Below are positions 60,801-64,000 of a stretch of DNA of 64,000 nt, one piece after another. Source of the DNA: Pholis gunnellus (taxonomy: Eukaryota; Chordata; Actinopteri; Perciformes; Pholidae). Made by a program: the position numbers and the translations under genes. The stretch covers positions 7,639,903 to 7,703,902 of the forward strand of contig OU342826.1 of assembly GCA_910591455.2 (NCBI GenBank), read 5' to 3'. Position 1 is the stretch's first letter. Every line of letters begins with the position of its first letter. A model generated the notes under the pieces. That model was not told where the DNA came from. It did no database searches and worked only from the letters and a program-made list of their open reading frames with translations.

Positions 60801-60858
60801 AGTCCGTCACGTTCCGTCCAGTTAGATCCAACAATGTGTCTGTTGTGTTCTGGATCCT
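13589..60858 (-). CDS. abca1: abca1-type ABC lipid transporter, 3' part of gene (18 exons joined)
   Basis: ABCA1 is a plasma-membrane full-size ABC transporter that moves phospholipid and cholesterol to apolipoprotein A-I. Eighteen minus-strand exons (60858-60764, 60153-60048, 57404-57330, 53830-53661, 50018-49841, 48765-48650, 47598-47454, 41768-41645, 40734-40605, 40289-40169, 34983-34921, 33485-33379, 31736-31595, 30914-30780, 29096-28993, 27792-27700, 18869-18626, 13717-13589) join to 2277 nt in one frame, all with GT-AG introns. Order: end of extracellular domain 2, TM8-12, NBD2, C-tail. Wording such as LIFPHFCLGRGLIDM, KLGLVKY and LTGRNVTDFLVKT fits ABCA1 better than ABCA4 or ABCA7. The exon lengths match those I remember for human ABCA1 exons 32 and 34-50. 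No stop or frameshift is seen, so the gene looks functional. The 5' half is outside the window. Whether it is abca1a or abca1b cannot be settled here. Confidence 0.93.
14721..14830 (+). repeat. decayed copy 1 of the TTAGCTTAGC dispersed repeat
   Basis: It reads ATTTTGAGAAACGTGTATTT, then AGATCCATCTCGCTCTCATG and ends AACTTAGCTTAGC. It shares order and wording with copies at 26621 and 43034 (TTTTGGGA..., AGATGAGA..., GCTTAGC...). The 3' half present in the other copies is missing. Confidence 0.55.
15163..15440 (+). repeat. dispersed teleost repeat with internal GGGAC tandem
   Basis: CATCCATTATCTGTAACCAC, GGGCAGAGCCACATCCCAGC, ATAGAGACAGACAACCATTC and AACTCCACACAGAAGAGCTG occur in the order I know from a very common fish interspersed repeat. 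Near its start GGGAC is repeated about five times (15199-15223). A segment of the usual consensus before 'AAACTCCACAC' is missing. Confidence 0.7.
18626..18869 (-). CDS. abca1: abca1 exon (human exon 49 equivalent), regulatory domain after NBD2
   Basis: A 244-nt exon, acceptor TTGTTCTAG, donor CAG|GTAAGG. It reads (R)FGDGYTVIVRVGGSPPALK, PVEDFVQQSFPGSVLKEKHH, NTLQYHFPYTQGALANIFSQ, FTSHQQRLGVEDYSVSQTT and LDQ. It follows the ABCA1 order RFGDGYTIVVRI, FPGSVLKEKH.N.LQYQ and VEDYSVSQTTLDQ. This is the ferredoxin-like regulatory domain found after each NBD of ABCA proteins. Confidence 0.97.
20982..21390 (+). mobile_element. hAT-like DNA transposon terminus, one end only
   Basis: The block starts CAGGGGTGGCCAACCCGCGG, a typical hAT terminal inverted repeat. 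This runs into the perfect 16-bp palindrome GCGGCTCGCGAGCCGC (20998-21013) and GCATGCGGCTCTTTGCC, wording familiar from vertebrate hAT elements. It continues CpG-rich with a CAG run near 21317-21335. No matching CCACCCCTG end or 8-bp duplication of CTTTAGAC was found downstream, so it is a fragment or truncated copy. The right limit is a guess from GC content. Confidence 0.6.
23618..23642. repeat. (TA)n microsatellite
   Basis: About 25 bp of pure TA dinucleotide. Confidence 0.95.
25141..25179. repeat. (GT)n microsatellite
   Basis: GT repeats with a TTTGC interruption near 25166-25170. Confidence 0.95.
25245..25520. promoter_or_regulatory. candidate intronic enhancer with homeodomain and POU-type motifs
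   Basis: Within 150 bp there are CTTAATTGCC (about 25252), CATTAATTACACC (about 25299) and GCTTAATTAGAAATTATT (about 25333). The POU octamer ATGCAAAT follows at 25389-25396. The block is non-repetitive, between a GT microsatellite and a C tract. Such clustering is typical of conserved non-coding elements, but conservation could not be tested. Confidence 0.25.
25567..25584. repeat. poly-C tract
   Basis: Eighteen consecutive C residues on the plus strand. Confidence 0.97.
26621..27300 (+). repeat. copy 2 of the TTAGCTTAGC repeat, interrupted by an insertion
   Basis: The left half (26621-26808) reads GCATTTTGGGATATACATTA, GAGATGAGAAGCTTAGCTTG and AGCTAGCCTGGCTCTATCCA. The right half resumes at 27241 with TTAATCCATACAAAACCAAA and GTGTAAAAAC. 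In intact fish copies, as I remember them, TTTGTTTAATCC(A/G)TAC is continuous, so 26809-27240 is an insert. Confidence 0.65.
26809..27240. mobile_element. piggyBac-like MITE with TTAA target duplication
   Basis: The 432-bp insert begins CCTCTTCCACTCC and ends GGCGTAGAAGAGG, whose reverse complement is CCTCTTCTACGCC. The 13-bp inverted termini match at 11 positions. It is flanked by TTAA at 26805-26808 and again at 27241-27244, and removing it restores the host repeat. TTAA duplication and CCT-type termini are the mark of piggyBac elements. There is no transposase ORF, so it is non-autonomous. Confidence 0.8.
27700..27792 (-). CDS. abca1: abca1 exon (human exon 48 equivalent), NBD2 C-terminal part
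   Basis: A 93-nt exon, acceptor TTCAATAG, donor AG|GTAAGC. It encodes (S)MEECEALCTRMAIMVNGR, then FKCLGSIQHLKS and the first bases of an Arg codon. SMEECEALCTR.AIMVNGRF.CLGS.QHLK is the strongly conserved segment after the H-loop in ABCA1/A7. Confidence 0.98.
27793..28992 (-). other. abca1 intron
   Basis: A 1.2-kb GT-AG intron. I see no repeat, RNA gene or other feature in it. Confidence 0.85.
28993..29096 (-). CDS. abca1: abca1 exon (human exon 47 equivalent), NBD2 Walker B to H-loop
   Basis: A 104-nt exon, acceptor GTTACAG, donor AG|GTGCAA. It encodes DEPTTGMDPKARRFLWDC, then ILSVIKEGRSVILTSH. DE completes Walker B and supplies the catalytic Glu. TGMD is the D-loop region and the final His is the H-loop switch. 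PKARRFLW agrees with ABCA1, where ABCA4 has PQARRMLW. Confidence 0.98.
29097..30779 (-). other. abca1 intron with CA microsatellite
   Basis: A 1.7-kb intron that contains (CA)n at 29538-29576 and a C tract near 30487. Nothing else is recognised. Confidence 0.85.
29538..29576. repeat. (CA)n microsatellite
   Basis: About 39 bp of CA with one CG interruption. Confidence 0.96.
30780..30914 (-). CDS. abca1: abca1 exon (human exon 46 equivalent), NBD2 ABC signature
   Basis: A 135-nt phase-0 exon, acceptor ACAAAAG, donor CTG|GTGAGA. It encodes VAEWGIQKLGLVKYSSKSAG, then TYSGGNKRKLSTAMALIGCP and QVIFL. YSGGNKRKLS is the ABC signature (C-loop) in the form used by ABCA1/A4. VIFL is the hydrophobic strand of Walker B, and its Asp-Glu follows in the next exon. 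Confidence 0.98.
30915..31594 (-). other. abca1 intron
   Basis: A 0.7-kb intron. A GC-richer patch at about 31130-31320 is unassigned; no exon or repeat could be supported. Confidence 0.85.
31595..31736 (-). CDS. abca1: abca1 exon (human exon 45 equivalent), NBD2 Q-loop
   Basis: A 142-nt exon, acceptor TTCCCCAG, donor ATG|GTAACC. It encodes (S)[37 protein letters not shown] and [17 protein letters not shown] contains the Q-loop Gln. [20 protein letters not shown] is nearly identical to ABCA1 ([21 protein letters not shown]). Confidence 0.98.
31737..33378 (-). other. abca1 intron with polypurine tract
   Basis: A 1.6-kb intron. A strongly purine-biased stretch lies at 33176-33236 on the plus strand, which is pyrimidine-rich in the transcript and 140 nt from the acceptor at 33378. 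Nothing else is recognised. Confidence 0.85.
33379..33485 (-). CDS. abca1: abca1 exon (human exon 44 equivalent), NBD2 Walker A
   Basis: A 107-nt exon, acceptor TCCGTCAG, donor AG|GTGAGG. It encodes CFGLLGINGAGKTTTFKMLT, then GDIPVSSGEAFLNGY and a split Ser codon. GINGAGKTT is an intact Walker A (P-loop) with the catalytic Lys. Human ABCA1 has GVNGAGKSST; the TTT version is also found in ABCA4. Confidence 0.98.
33486..34920 (-). other. abca1 intron
   Basis: A 1.4-kb GT-AG intron. I see nothing in it beyond ordinary sequence. Confidence 0.85.
34921..34983 (-). CDS. abca1: abca1 exon (human exon 43 equivalent), NBD2 A-loop region
   Basis: A 63-nt phase-0 exon, acceptor CCTGCAG, donor GAG|GTGAGC. 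It encodes VYSRKSTPAVDRLCVGVPAA and E. It matches ABCA1 [21 protein letters not shown]. The Tyr of VYS is the expected A-loop aromatic that stacks on ATP adenine. The usual Gly in P(P)GE is Ala here (PAAE). Confidence 0.92.
37777..37818. repeat. perfect 42-bp palindrome, no spacer
   Basis: The left arm is CACCTTGGAA TACTTCAAGT A. The right arm is T ACTTGAAGTA TTCCAAGGTG. All 21 pairs match and there is no loop. The bases just outside (A and C) do not pair. No related copy or element boundary was recognised. Confidence 0.97.
39427..39930 (+). mobile_element. possible solo LTR of a retrotransposon
   Basis: The block starts TGTGGCATCACCAGGGTCCA. A TATA-like TTATTAAG lies at about 39587, a GA-rich leader-like stretch follows, and an AATAAA at 39840-39845 precedes CTTTTCTGGGAACCTTTGAT and a CCTCGCACCACCTCACC stretch. 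This U3-R-U5-like order resembles fish Ty3/gypsy LTRs. A clear CA end and target-site duplication were not found, so limits and class are tentative. Confidence 0.35.
40169..40289 (-). CDS. abca1: abca1 exon (human exon 42 equivalent), linker into NBD2
   Basis: A 121-nt exon, acceptor CTGCCAG, donor AAG|GTATTG. It encodes LISGKPSPAEEEDVDVARER, then KRLYEGKAQKDVLRICDLTK. The acidic EEEDVDVARER segment corresponds to ABCA1 DEDEDVRRERQR. The DLTK end corresponds to ELTKIY, the first strand of the second nucleotide-binding domain. The residues just before the acidic run are not conserved. Confidence 0.93.
40290..40604 (-). other. abca1 intron, short
   Basis: A 315-nt GT-AG intron between the TM12 exon and the NBD2 linker exon. 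No feature is seen inside. Confidence 0.9.
40605..40734 (-). CDS. abca1: abca1 exon (human exon 41 equivalent), TM12
   Basis: A 130-nt exon, acceptor TGCTACAG, donor AG|GTAAAA. It reads (G)EDRFEDPLSWDMVGKNLCAM, then SIQGVVMFSITILIQYKFF and CKP plus a split Arg. This equals ABCA1 [20 protein letters not shown] plus the TM12 helix that ends LIQYRFF. Below TM12 the chain enters the cytosol toward NBD2. Confidence 0.95.
40735..41644 (-). other. abca1 intron
   Basis: A 0.9-kb intron with nothing recognisable inside. Confidence 0.85.
41645..41768 (-). CDS. abca1: abca1 exon (human exon 40 equivalent), TM11-TM12 linker
   Basis: A 124-nt phase-0 exon, acceptor CTCCACAG, donor G|GTAAGA. It encodes NVTRINDIVKNVLLIFPHF, then CLGRGLIDMAKNQAMATIFSSF. 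The IFPHFCLGRGLIDM..NQAM motif is a hallmark of the ABCA1/A7 group. The last base starts a Gly codon completed in the next exon. Confidence 0.97.
43034..43330 (+). repeat. copy 3 of the TTAGCTTAGC dispersed repeat
   Basis: It reads CAACATTTTGGGAGGTCAAT, GGTTAGCTTAGCTTAGCG, GGGAACTAGCCTGGCTCTGT, then CTTCCTGGAGTTTCC and GGTTGCCTGGCAACTGG. It is the most complete of the three copies in this window. The family is common in teleosts; I cannot give a formal name. Confidence 0.7.
46488..46515. repeat. G-rich homopolymer tract
   Basis: Runs of G broken by single A residues. It contains at least four G-runs, so a G-quadruplex is possible on the plus (non-transcript) strand. Confidence 0.85.
47454..47598 (-). 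CDS. abca1: abca1 exon (human exon 39 equivalent), TM10-TM11
   Basis: A 145-nt exon, acceptor TTCTGTAG, donor GAT|GTAAGT. It begins with the last base of a split Gly codon, then WSITPTMYPASFFFSVPS, TAYVVLTCVNLFIGINGS and IATFVMELFDDD. The (V/I)PSTAYVVLT.VNLFIGINGS stretch separates ABCA1/A7 from ABCA4, which reads VPATAYVALSCANLFIGINSS. It holds the end of TM10 and all of TM11. Confidence 0.97.
47599..48649 (-). other. abca1 intron
   Basis: A 1.05-kb GT-AG intron without recognisable features. Confidence 0.85.
48650..48765 (-). CDS. abca1: abca1 exon (human exon 38 equivalent), TM9 and start of TM10
   Basis: A 116-nt exon from a TTCCGACAG acceptor to a GG|GTAAGT donor that splits a Gly codon. 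It encodes CNYIIPCLIVIVIFLCFQQK (TM9), then AYVSPPNLPALILLLILY (entry to TM10). Human ABCA1 has [25 protein letters not shown] at this place. The order and 116-nt size match. Confidence 0.95.
48766..49840 (-). other. abca1 intron
   Basis: A 1.08-kb GT-AG intron, AT-rich, without recognisable features. Confidence 0.85.
49841..50018 (-). CDS. abca1: abca1 exon (human exon 37 equivalent), TM8 and cytosolic loop
   Basis: A 178-nt exon, acceptor ATCACAG, donor ATG|GTAAGT. It encodes ATTSTDVVVSICVIFAMSF, a hydrophobic helix (TM8), then PASFVLFLIQERVNKAKHLQ and FVSGVNPAVYWLANFAWDM. The LIQERV.KAKHLQF.SGV motif is the family's coupling-helix-side segment between TM8 and TM9 and is nearly identical to ABCA1. 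Confidence 0.97.
50480..50960 (-). repeat. probable dispersed teleost repeat
   Basis: TTAATATAGCACCTTTACTG and TACAAAGTGCTTTATAATAT are followed by GAGGATGTCAGGGTTTGAGA, GGCTTTGTACAGAATCAATA, AGGTAGCCAGTGTAAGGAAG and AAAATCCGAGCAGCAGAGTG. This order recurs in fish genomes as I remember it. The family name, and hence its true strand, is uncertain. Confidence 0.55.
52058..52090. repeat. inverted repeat, 14-bp arms and 5-nt loop
   Basis: AATTTGATGTGTAA, loop CCAAA, then TTACACATCAAATT; all 14 pairs match. There is no T-run after it and it lies mid-intron, so a terminator-like role is not implied. Confidence 0.95.
53661..53830 (-). CDS. abca1: abca1 exon (human exon 36 equivalent), end of extracellular domain 2
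   Basis: A 170-nt exon with a TTCTGCAG acceptor. It starts VWFYNEAWHG and contains NNAILRGNLPAG, then QYGISVSNHPLNLTKEQLS, and ends with GC of a split Ala codon before GTGAGT. In ABCA1 this is VWFNNKGWH...NNAILRANL...NHPLNLTKQQLSEVAL, which leads into TM8. NLT is a conserved sequon. The similarity is unmistakably ABCA1/A4/A7 and closest to ABCA1. Confidence 0.95.
54787..54837. repeat. (CA)n microsatellite
   Basis: About 51 bp of pure CA. It produces spurious TH/VC repeat ORFs on both strands. Confidence 0.97.
55611..56110. repeat. two diverged direct copies of one repeat
   Basis: Copy a (55611-55790) and copy b (55920-56110) share CTATCCAG, a TTGAACACTTCACCTTGAAC versus TTGAATGCTCAACCTTGAAC block, GCTGATAATGCCTCTCTCTC versus GCTGATAACGTCTCTCTTTC, and ACTTGGAGT versus ACTTGAAGT. 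About 130 bp of unrelated sequence separates them. Confidence 0.7.
56215..56911. repeat. dispersed teleost repeat block ending in a hAT-type terminus
   Basis: TAGAGCCAGTGTATGGTTTG, TCTGGGCTACTGTAGAGACA, CTGCTAATAGATCCCTAAAT and CTACACACTGTTCCTTTAA are wording of an abundant fish repeat (about 56575-56810). It is followed by ACTTTTACTTAAATTAAGG and CTTCTTCCACCACTG, whose reverse complement CAGTGGTGGAAGAAG resembles a hAT-type terminus found widely in teleosts. Confidence 0.6.
57330..57404 (-). CDS. abca1: abca1 exon (human exon 35 equivalent), extracellular domain 2
   Basis: A 75-nt phase-0 exon between a TTTATTAG acceptor and an AAG|GTAATA donor. It encodes DNVTDQLFRKAETLLKKLGT and then RDNLK. 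The length and the (D/N)N(V/L)K end match the ABCA1 exon that precedes VWFNNKGWH. NVT is a potential N-glycosylation site. The exon is short and divergent, but phase, position and both splice sites support it. Confidence 0.85.
57405..60047 (-). other. abca1 intron, 2.6 kb
   Basis: Short GT-rich stretches (58683-58712, 59479-59496) are visible. No other feature could be supported. Confidence 0.85.
60048..60153 (-). CDS. abca1: abca1 exon (human exon 34 equivalent), extracellular domain 2
   Basis: A 106-nt exon with a CTCCAG acceptor and CAG|GTATGT donor. It begins with the last base of a split Arg codon and then reads YGGISVGAVNSQ, followed by LSEAAIKASFRDVKDLFSSFQ in two runs. The RYGG(F/I)S(L/V)G motif is conserved in ABCA1/A4/A7 extracellular domain 2. 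The sequence after the motif is poorly conserved, as is usual for this loop. It joins directly in frame to the 60764-60858 exon; the expected 33-nt exon between them is not found. Confidence 0.88.
60154..60763 (-). other. abca1 intron where a 33-nt micro-exon is expected
   Basis: A 610-nt interval with a CA repeat at 60267-60292. In ABCA1/ABCA4 genes, as I remember them, a 33-nt exon (human LKNKIWVNEF) lies between the flanking exons. I checked every splice-site pair spaced 33 nt on the minus strand and found no credible exon. Confidence 0.8.
60267..60292. repeat. (CA)n microsatellite
   Basis: About 26 bp of CA with one CG near the left end. Confidence 0.95.
60764..60858 (-). CDS. abca1: abca1 exon (human exon 32 equivalent), extracellular domain 2
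   Basis: A 95-nt exon that starts in phase 0 after a GACAG acceptor and ends with AG of a split arginine codon before GTAATT. It encodes RIQNTTDTLLDLTGRNVTDF and continues LVKTFEDSGRT. This aligns with the ABCA1 extracellular loop 2 stretch around LTGRNISDYLVKT. Two N-glycosylation sequons (NTT, NVT) fit a lumenal/extracellular position. It is the most upstream exon recognised; the next 3.1 kb holds no recognisable preceding exon. Confidence 0.9.
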
Positions 60859-63800
60859 CTGTCAGAAAGAGGAGAAAAGAAAAACACAAGAAGTTGAAAT
60901 GTTGGAACCATAAAAAGACGGAAGAATAAATCAATACTATTGGTTTGCCATTTGTTATTTATGTAATAGTGACCTCGAGGTTAAACCTGCATACTTGATT
61001 TTTGGGAAACTTGGTAGCACAACAAGCTGTAAACACACAACTGACATAGTGTCACCGTATTCAGTTGATATATCACCTTATTTACACATCCAGCAGATAC
61101 AGAGCAAGATTGGAATTTAGTCATGTTTCTGGCAGCATGAGAAATGTTACTCCAATATCCACCCTCGTTTTAGCCCTCTTTTTTTGGTTTCTGTCAACTC
61201 CTGAGAAAAAAAGTAACTGGCTCTTCAGCGCAACATGCTACACTAACTTTGTCTGCTGATGGTGCTGGGTAGCGAGCATACAATGGATCGGAGCTGCTGA
61301 AAACGATGTTCATGAGAGCTATGAGAGGGAATCAAAACACCGCAGTTGCCAACTGTGAAACCAAAACAATAAGTTGAAAGATGCCAAAGTGCTCCGTAGT
61401 GTGACGCCTTTCACATTACACAAAGTCAAATCATCCAATGTTATTACAAAGTATTGCTTAGAGCAGCTTTAAGATGCAGAAATTGTTTCAAAACCTTTTC
61501 AGAAATTCTGAAAAAGGAAATGGATACATGACTTTCATGCAAAAAAAAAAAGGTGCAACACTTTTTCTGTTACTTATGGAAGGATATAAAACTTTTGCAG
61601 ACACTGGAGCACTTAACTGTGGCTGTAGTGACGCACCATGAGCTGAAAGGCTGACCGCAGAGAGACTCCTGCAAGCACAACTGCTCAGCCACCCGTAAAA
61701 ACTCACCCAGTCGATGTAAAATCAACAAAACTTAAGAGCAAGAACATTTTGCAGGTGATATCTGTTCGCAGCACTATGGAACATATTCTCCTCATCATAA
61801 TAGGCAATTATGACTGGCTATAGGGGGCCTGGCTGAAATCTAGACCCCCAGCCAATGCTGTGTCTGATGTCAAAGAACCCTAATTAGATGCCTTTCTGTG
61901 GATAAATGGGTACATTCAAACATCCAATTAGGGGAGGGTGCGACACACCACCCTGAATGCACTCCACGATGCGTAGACTGATACTTCAGTACACACACAC
62001 ACTCTCCTGCCGACACCATGCTGCTTTAGCCTTGCTTATTTAGAGAGGTAGCGCGATGCTAATTAGCGGAGTGATCCTTGATAAAAGAATTGAGACCCCC
62101 CGACTGCAAGGCCATTTACCAGCGTACCCCCTAGTTATGCTGGTTATCTATCCTTCTGTACAAACAGCTTGACGTGCAAGCTTTGGGTAGACCAATTCTT
62201 TATCACATATAACATCCAGGAGATACATGGCACGTGGCATGGCAGTGTCAGGGGGTATGGAAGTAGCATTAAAGCAAAAAGAGGAGACGAGAAAATGCTG
62301 GAGTAAAGCAAGGAGGAGGAGACGAATATAGAGATTTTAGGAGCCAGATTAAAAACAAATAGGATAAATAAGACAGCAGAGGAAGAGCAGAGCGGGGATA
62401 GAAACACAAGTTAAACATTGGAGAGCCGAGCATAGGAGGAAAGAAAAGAAAAGGAGGATGATAACTGGAATCACAAGGAAAGGAACAAACAGAAGGAGAA
62501 AGCAGCTGAAGAAGAGGACCCATCTGGCTTATGAATCAGAGATAAGGAGGACGAACGGCACATCCACCTTGGCTTATCTCTGAACAAACATGCTTCTCTT
62601 TCAAAAAGCCACAGGAACTCGGAAACAAACAAAACCAAAAATAAGAGCTTTTACACTCCGATGTGTGTACAGAGTTATACAGGAGCATACAGTCAGTGTG
62701 GGTCTAATTATTTTGGCCTGGTTCCATATCCCCCCATCAAAGAGACTGAAATGGGAACATAACGCGATGGTGCAATACCCGGGCCCGCGTCTCTTGTTCA
62801 TTACCTGGGAACAGCTTCAGAGTGCTTGGCATTCTGTACATGACATCAGTTCTCCGCAACACAATGGTAGCTTGATAGCTTGGGAGGCAAACAGGGGTGA
62901 GGGAAATGTAAACTGAGGAGTAATCAAATCTGTTGAATGAGCTGGCATACTGCAGCAAAGGAGAGATAAGAGACTGTGCTGTGTTCATATTAATCTTGGC
63001 ACGTCGCGCCGTACCTCTAAGGTAAAATTTAAATTTTATCTAGTGTGCACAAAAAAAAGATGCAATGTCGGGAAAGCAGATTCTTCTATAATTAGCATGT
63101 TATGTGAAGTTGTCAATTGTCCTCTGACTCGGATTTTGCAAGGGATGATCAGGTTAATTGGGTTGTTTCATGCAAAGCAATACATATCAGTAAGTGTGAA
63201 GTTGTTACTAATATTTAACTCATTGCAACATGATGTGTTTGGAGCGAAAGTGACAGATGGCCCACTGTGAAATTGTGTGCGTTTCAGGAGCGTGCATTTC
63301 ATTGTGTTGTGCGATTATGTCCACTATGATCACGTCGCATCGACCGTTTAAAAACGGAGCCAAACAATACCATCAGATAATGGCTGGAGTAGTGAGGGAA
63401 GCACTCGCTGGGTAACACTCAGTTATCAACCACAGTGAAAAAAAGCTGCTGCGGCTATTCTGTCCCAGATCATGAGAGATCGAGTTGCACACATCCACGC
63501 CTGATGACAGATTTTCATCCGGACCCTTTCGGTTCCGTTTATTCACAACAAAAAGGATAAGCGCCGCCTCATCCACCATTTGCCTCACCTCACAATTCAA
63601 TGACCTTTCTGATTTTGTTAGAGCATCTCTCGCCTTCCGCTGAGAGGGGGGGGGGGCTCTGGACAGGTAGTCTTACTCTAAAATGGATCTGCGGGTGTTG
63701 GGAGTGAAAGTGACAAATCAACAGGCCCCAGCAGAGACAGGACGTGTCAGCCTGTTGTGTTCGTCAGGTTGAGTATTGGCTGGCGGGGTTTCGGAAGTGA

Positions 63801-64000
63801 TCGGCGGTTAGTTGGTATTTGTTCTTTGCCAACAGCTGTTGTTGGAGAAAAAAACACGCCCTCAGATTCAAAGTTTACACATTCGTCATGGTTTCAGTGA
63901 ATAAATTATGACATTAAAAATATGTCTGCGCTGAGGATTTTATGTTGTAAATGTATACTCCAAACAGAGGTGCATGAAAATATTTCAATCAATATTATAG
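60859..64000 (-). other. upstream abca1 intron (start of), no exon recognised
   Basis: The preceding exon should encode the Cys-rich part of extracellular domain 2 (in human, around QNGNWTM and SPACQCS). Nothing like it is visible up to the window end. A polypurine stretch lies at 62276-62520 and a G tract at about 63646-63656. Confidence 0.7.

Noticed and set aside
13589..60858. Assignment of the gene to abca4 or abca7 instead of abca1
   Set aside because: PSTAYVVLT, PHFCLGRGLIDMAKNQAM, KLGLVKY, PKARRFLW and FPGSVLKEKH agree with ABCA1. ABCA4 and ABCA7 differ at several of these places. The YGGIS and GKTTTF wording shared with ABCA4 is a minority.
62805..62878. Exon-like 74-nt segment on the minus strand with a CTCCCAAG acceptor and CCCAG|GTAATG donor
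   Set aside because: The splice sites look good, but the peptide (QATIVLRRTDVMYRMPSTLK) does not resemble any ABCA1 extracellular-domain exon, and 74 nt leaves a phase that does not fit the following phase-0 exon without an unseen partner.

Overview
The window looks like nuclear DNA of a ray-finned (probably percomorph) fish. Coding sequence is sparse and split into short exons with GT-AG splice sites. The non-coding DNA carries long CA/GT microsatellites, LINE, SINE, hAT-like and piggyBac-like remnants, and dispersed repeats that I recognise from teleost genomes. No bacterial operons, CRISPR arrays or intact tRNA/rRNA genes were seen.

One protein-coding gene can be supported. It lies on the minus strand and is the 3' part of an ABCA1-type lipid exporter (abca1; the a/b teleost paralogue is not resolved). 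Eighteen coding exons run from 60858 (upstream) down to the stop codon at 13589. Joined, they give 2277 nt, 758 residues plus stop, in one frame with every splice phase matching. They encode the end of the second extracellular domain, transmembrane helices 8-12, the whole second nucleotide-binding domain and the C-terminal tail. Walker A, Q-loop, ABC signature, Walker B and H-loop are all intact. The first half of the gene must lie beyond 64000.

Layout: 1-13588 is downstream flank (possible 3' UTR, LINE tail, SINE head, one CA microsatellite, two unexplained ORFs). 13589-60858 is the exon-intron body, with most repeats inside introns. 60859-64000 is the start of the next upstream intron.

The points most worth a second look are these. 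A 33-nt micro-exon expected from the ABCA1/ABCA4 gene structure is missing, at a position where its loss keeps the frame. The C-terminus is divergent and ends early, without the ESYV PDZ-binding motif of ABCA1. A piggyBac-like MITE with TTAA target duplication is nested inside another repeat. A perfect 42-bp palindrome lies in an intron. A homeodomain/POU-motif-rich intronic block may be an enhancer. I did not find a wholly new biological system.
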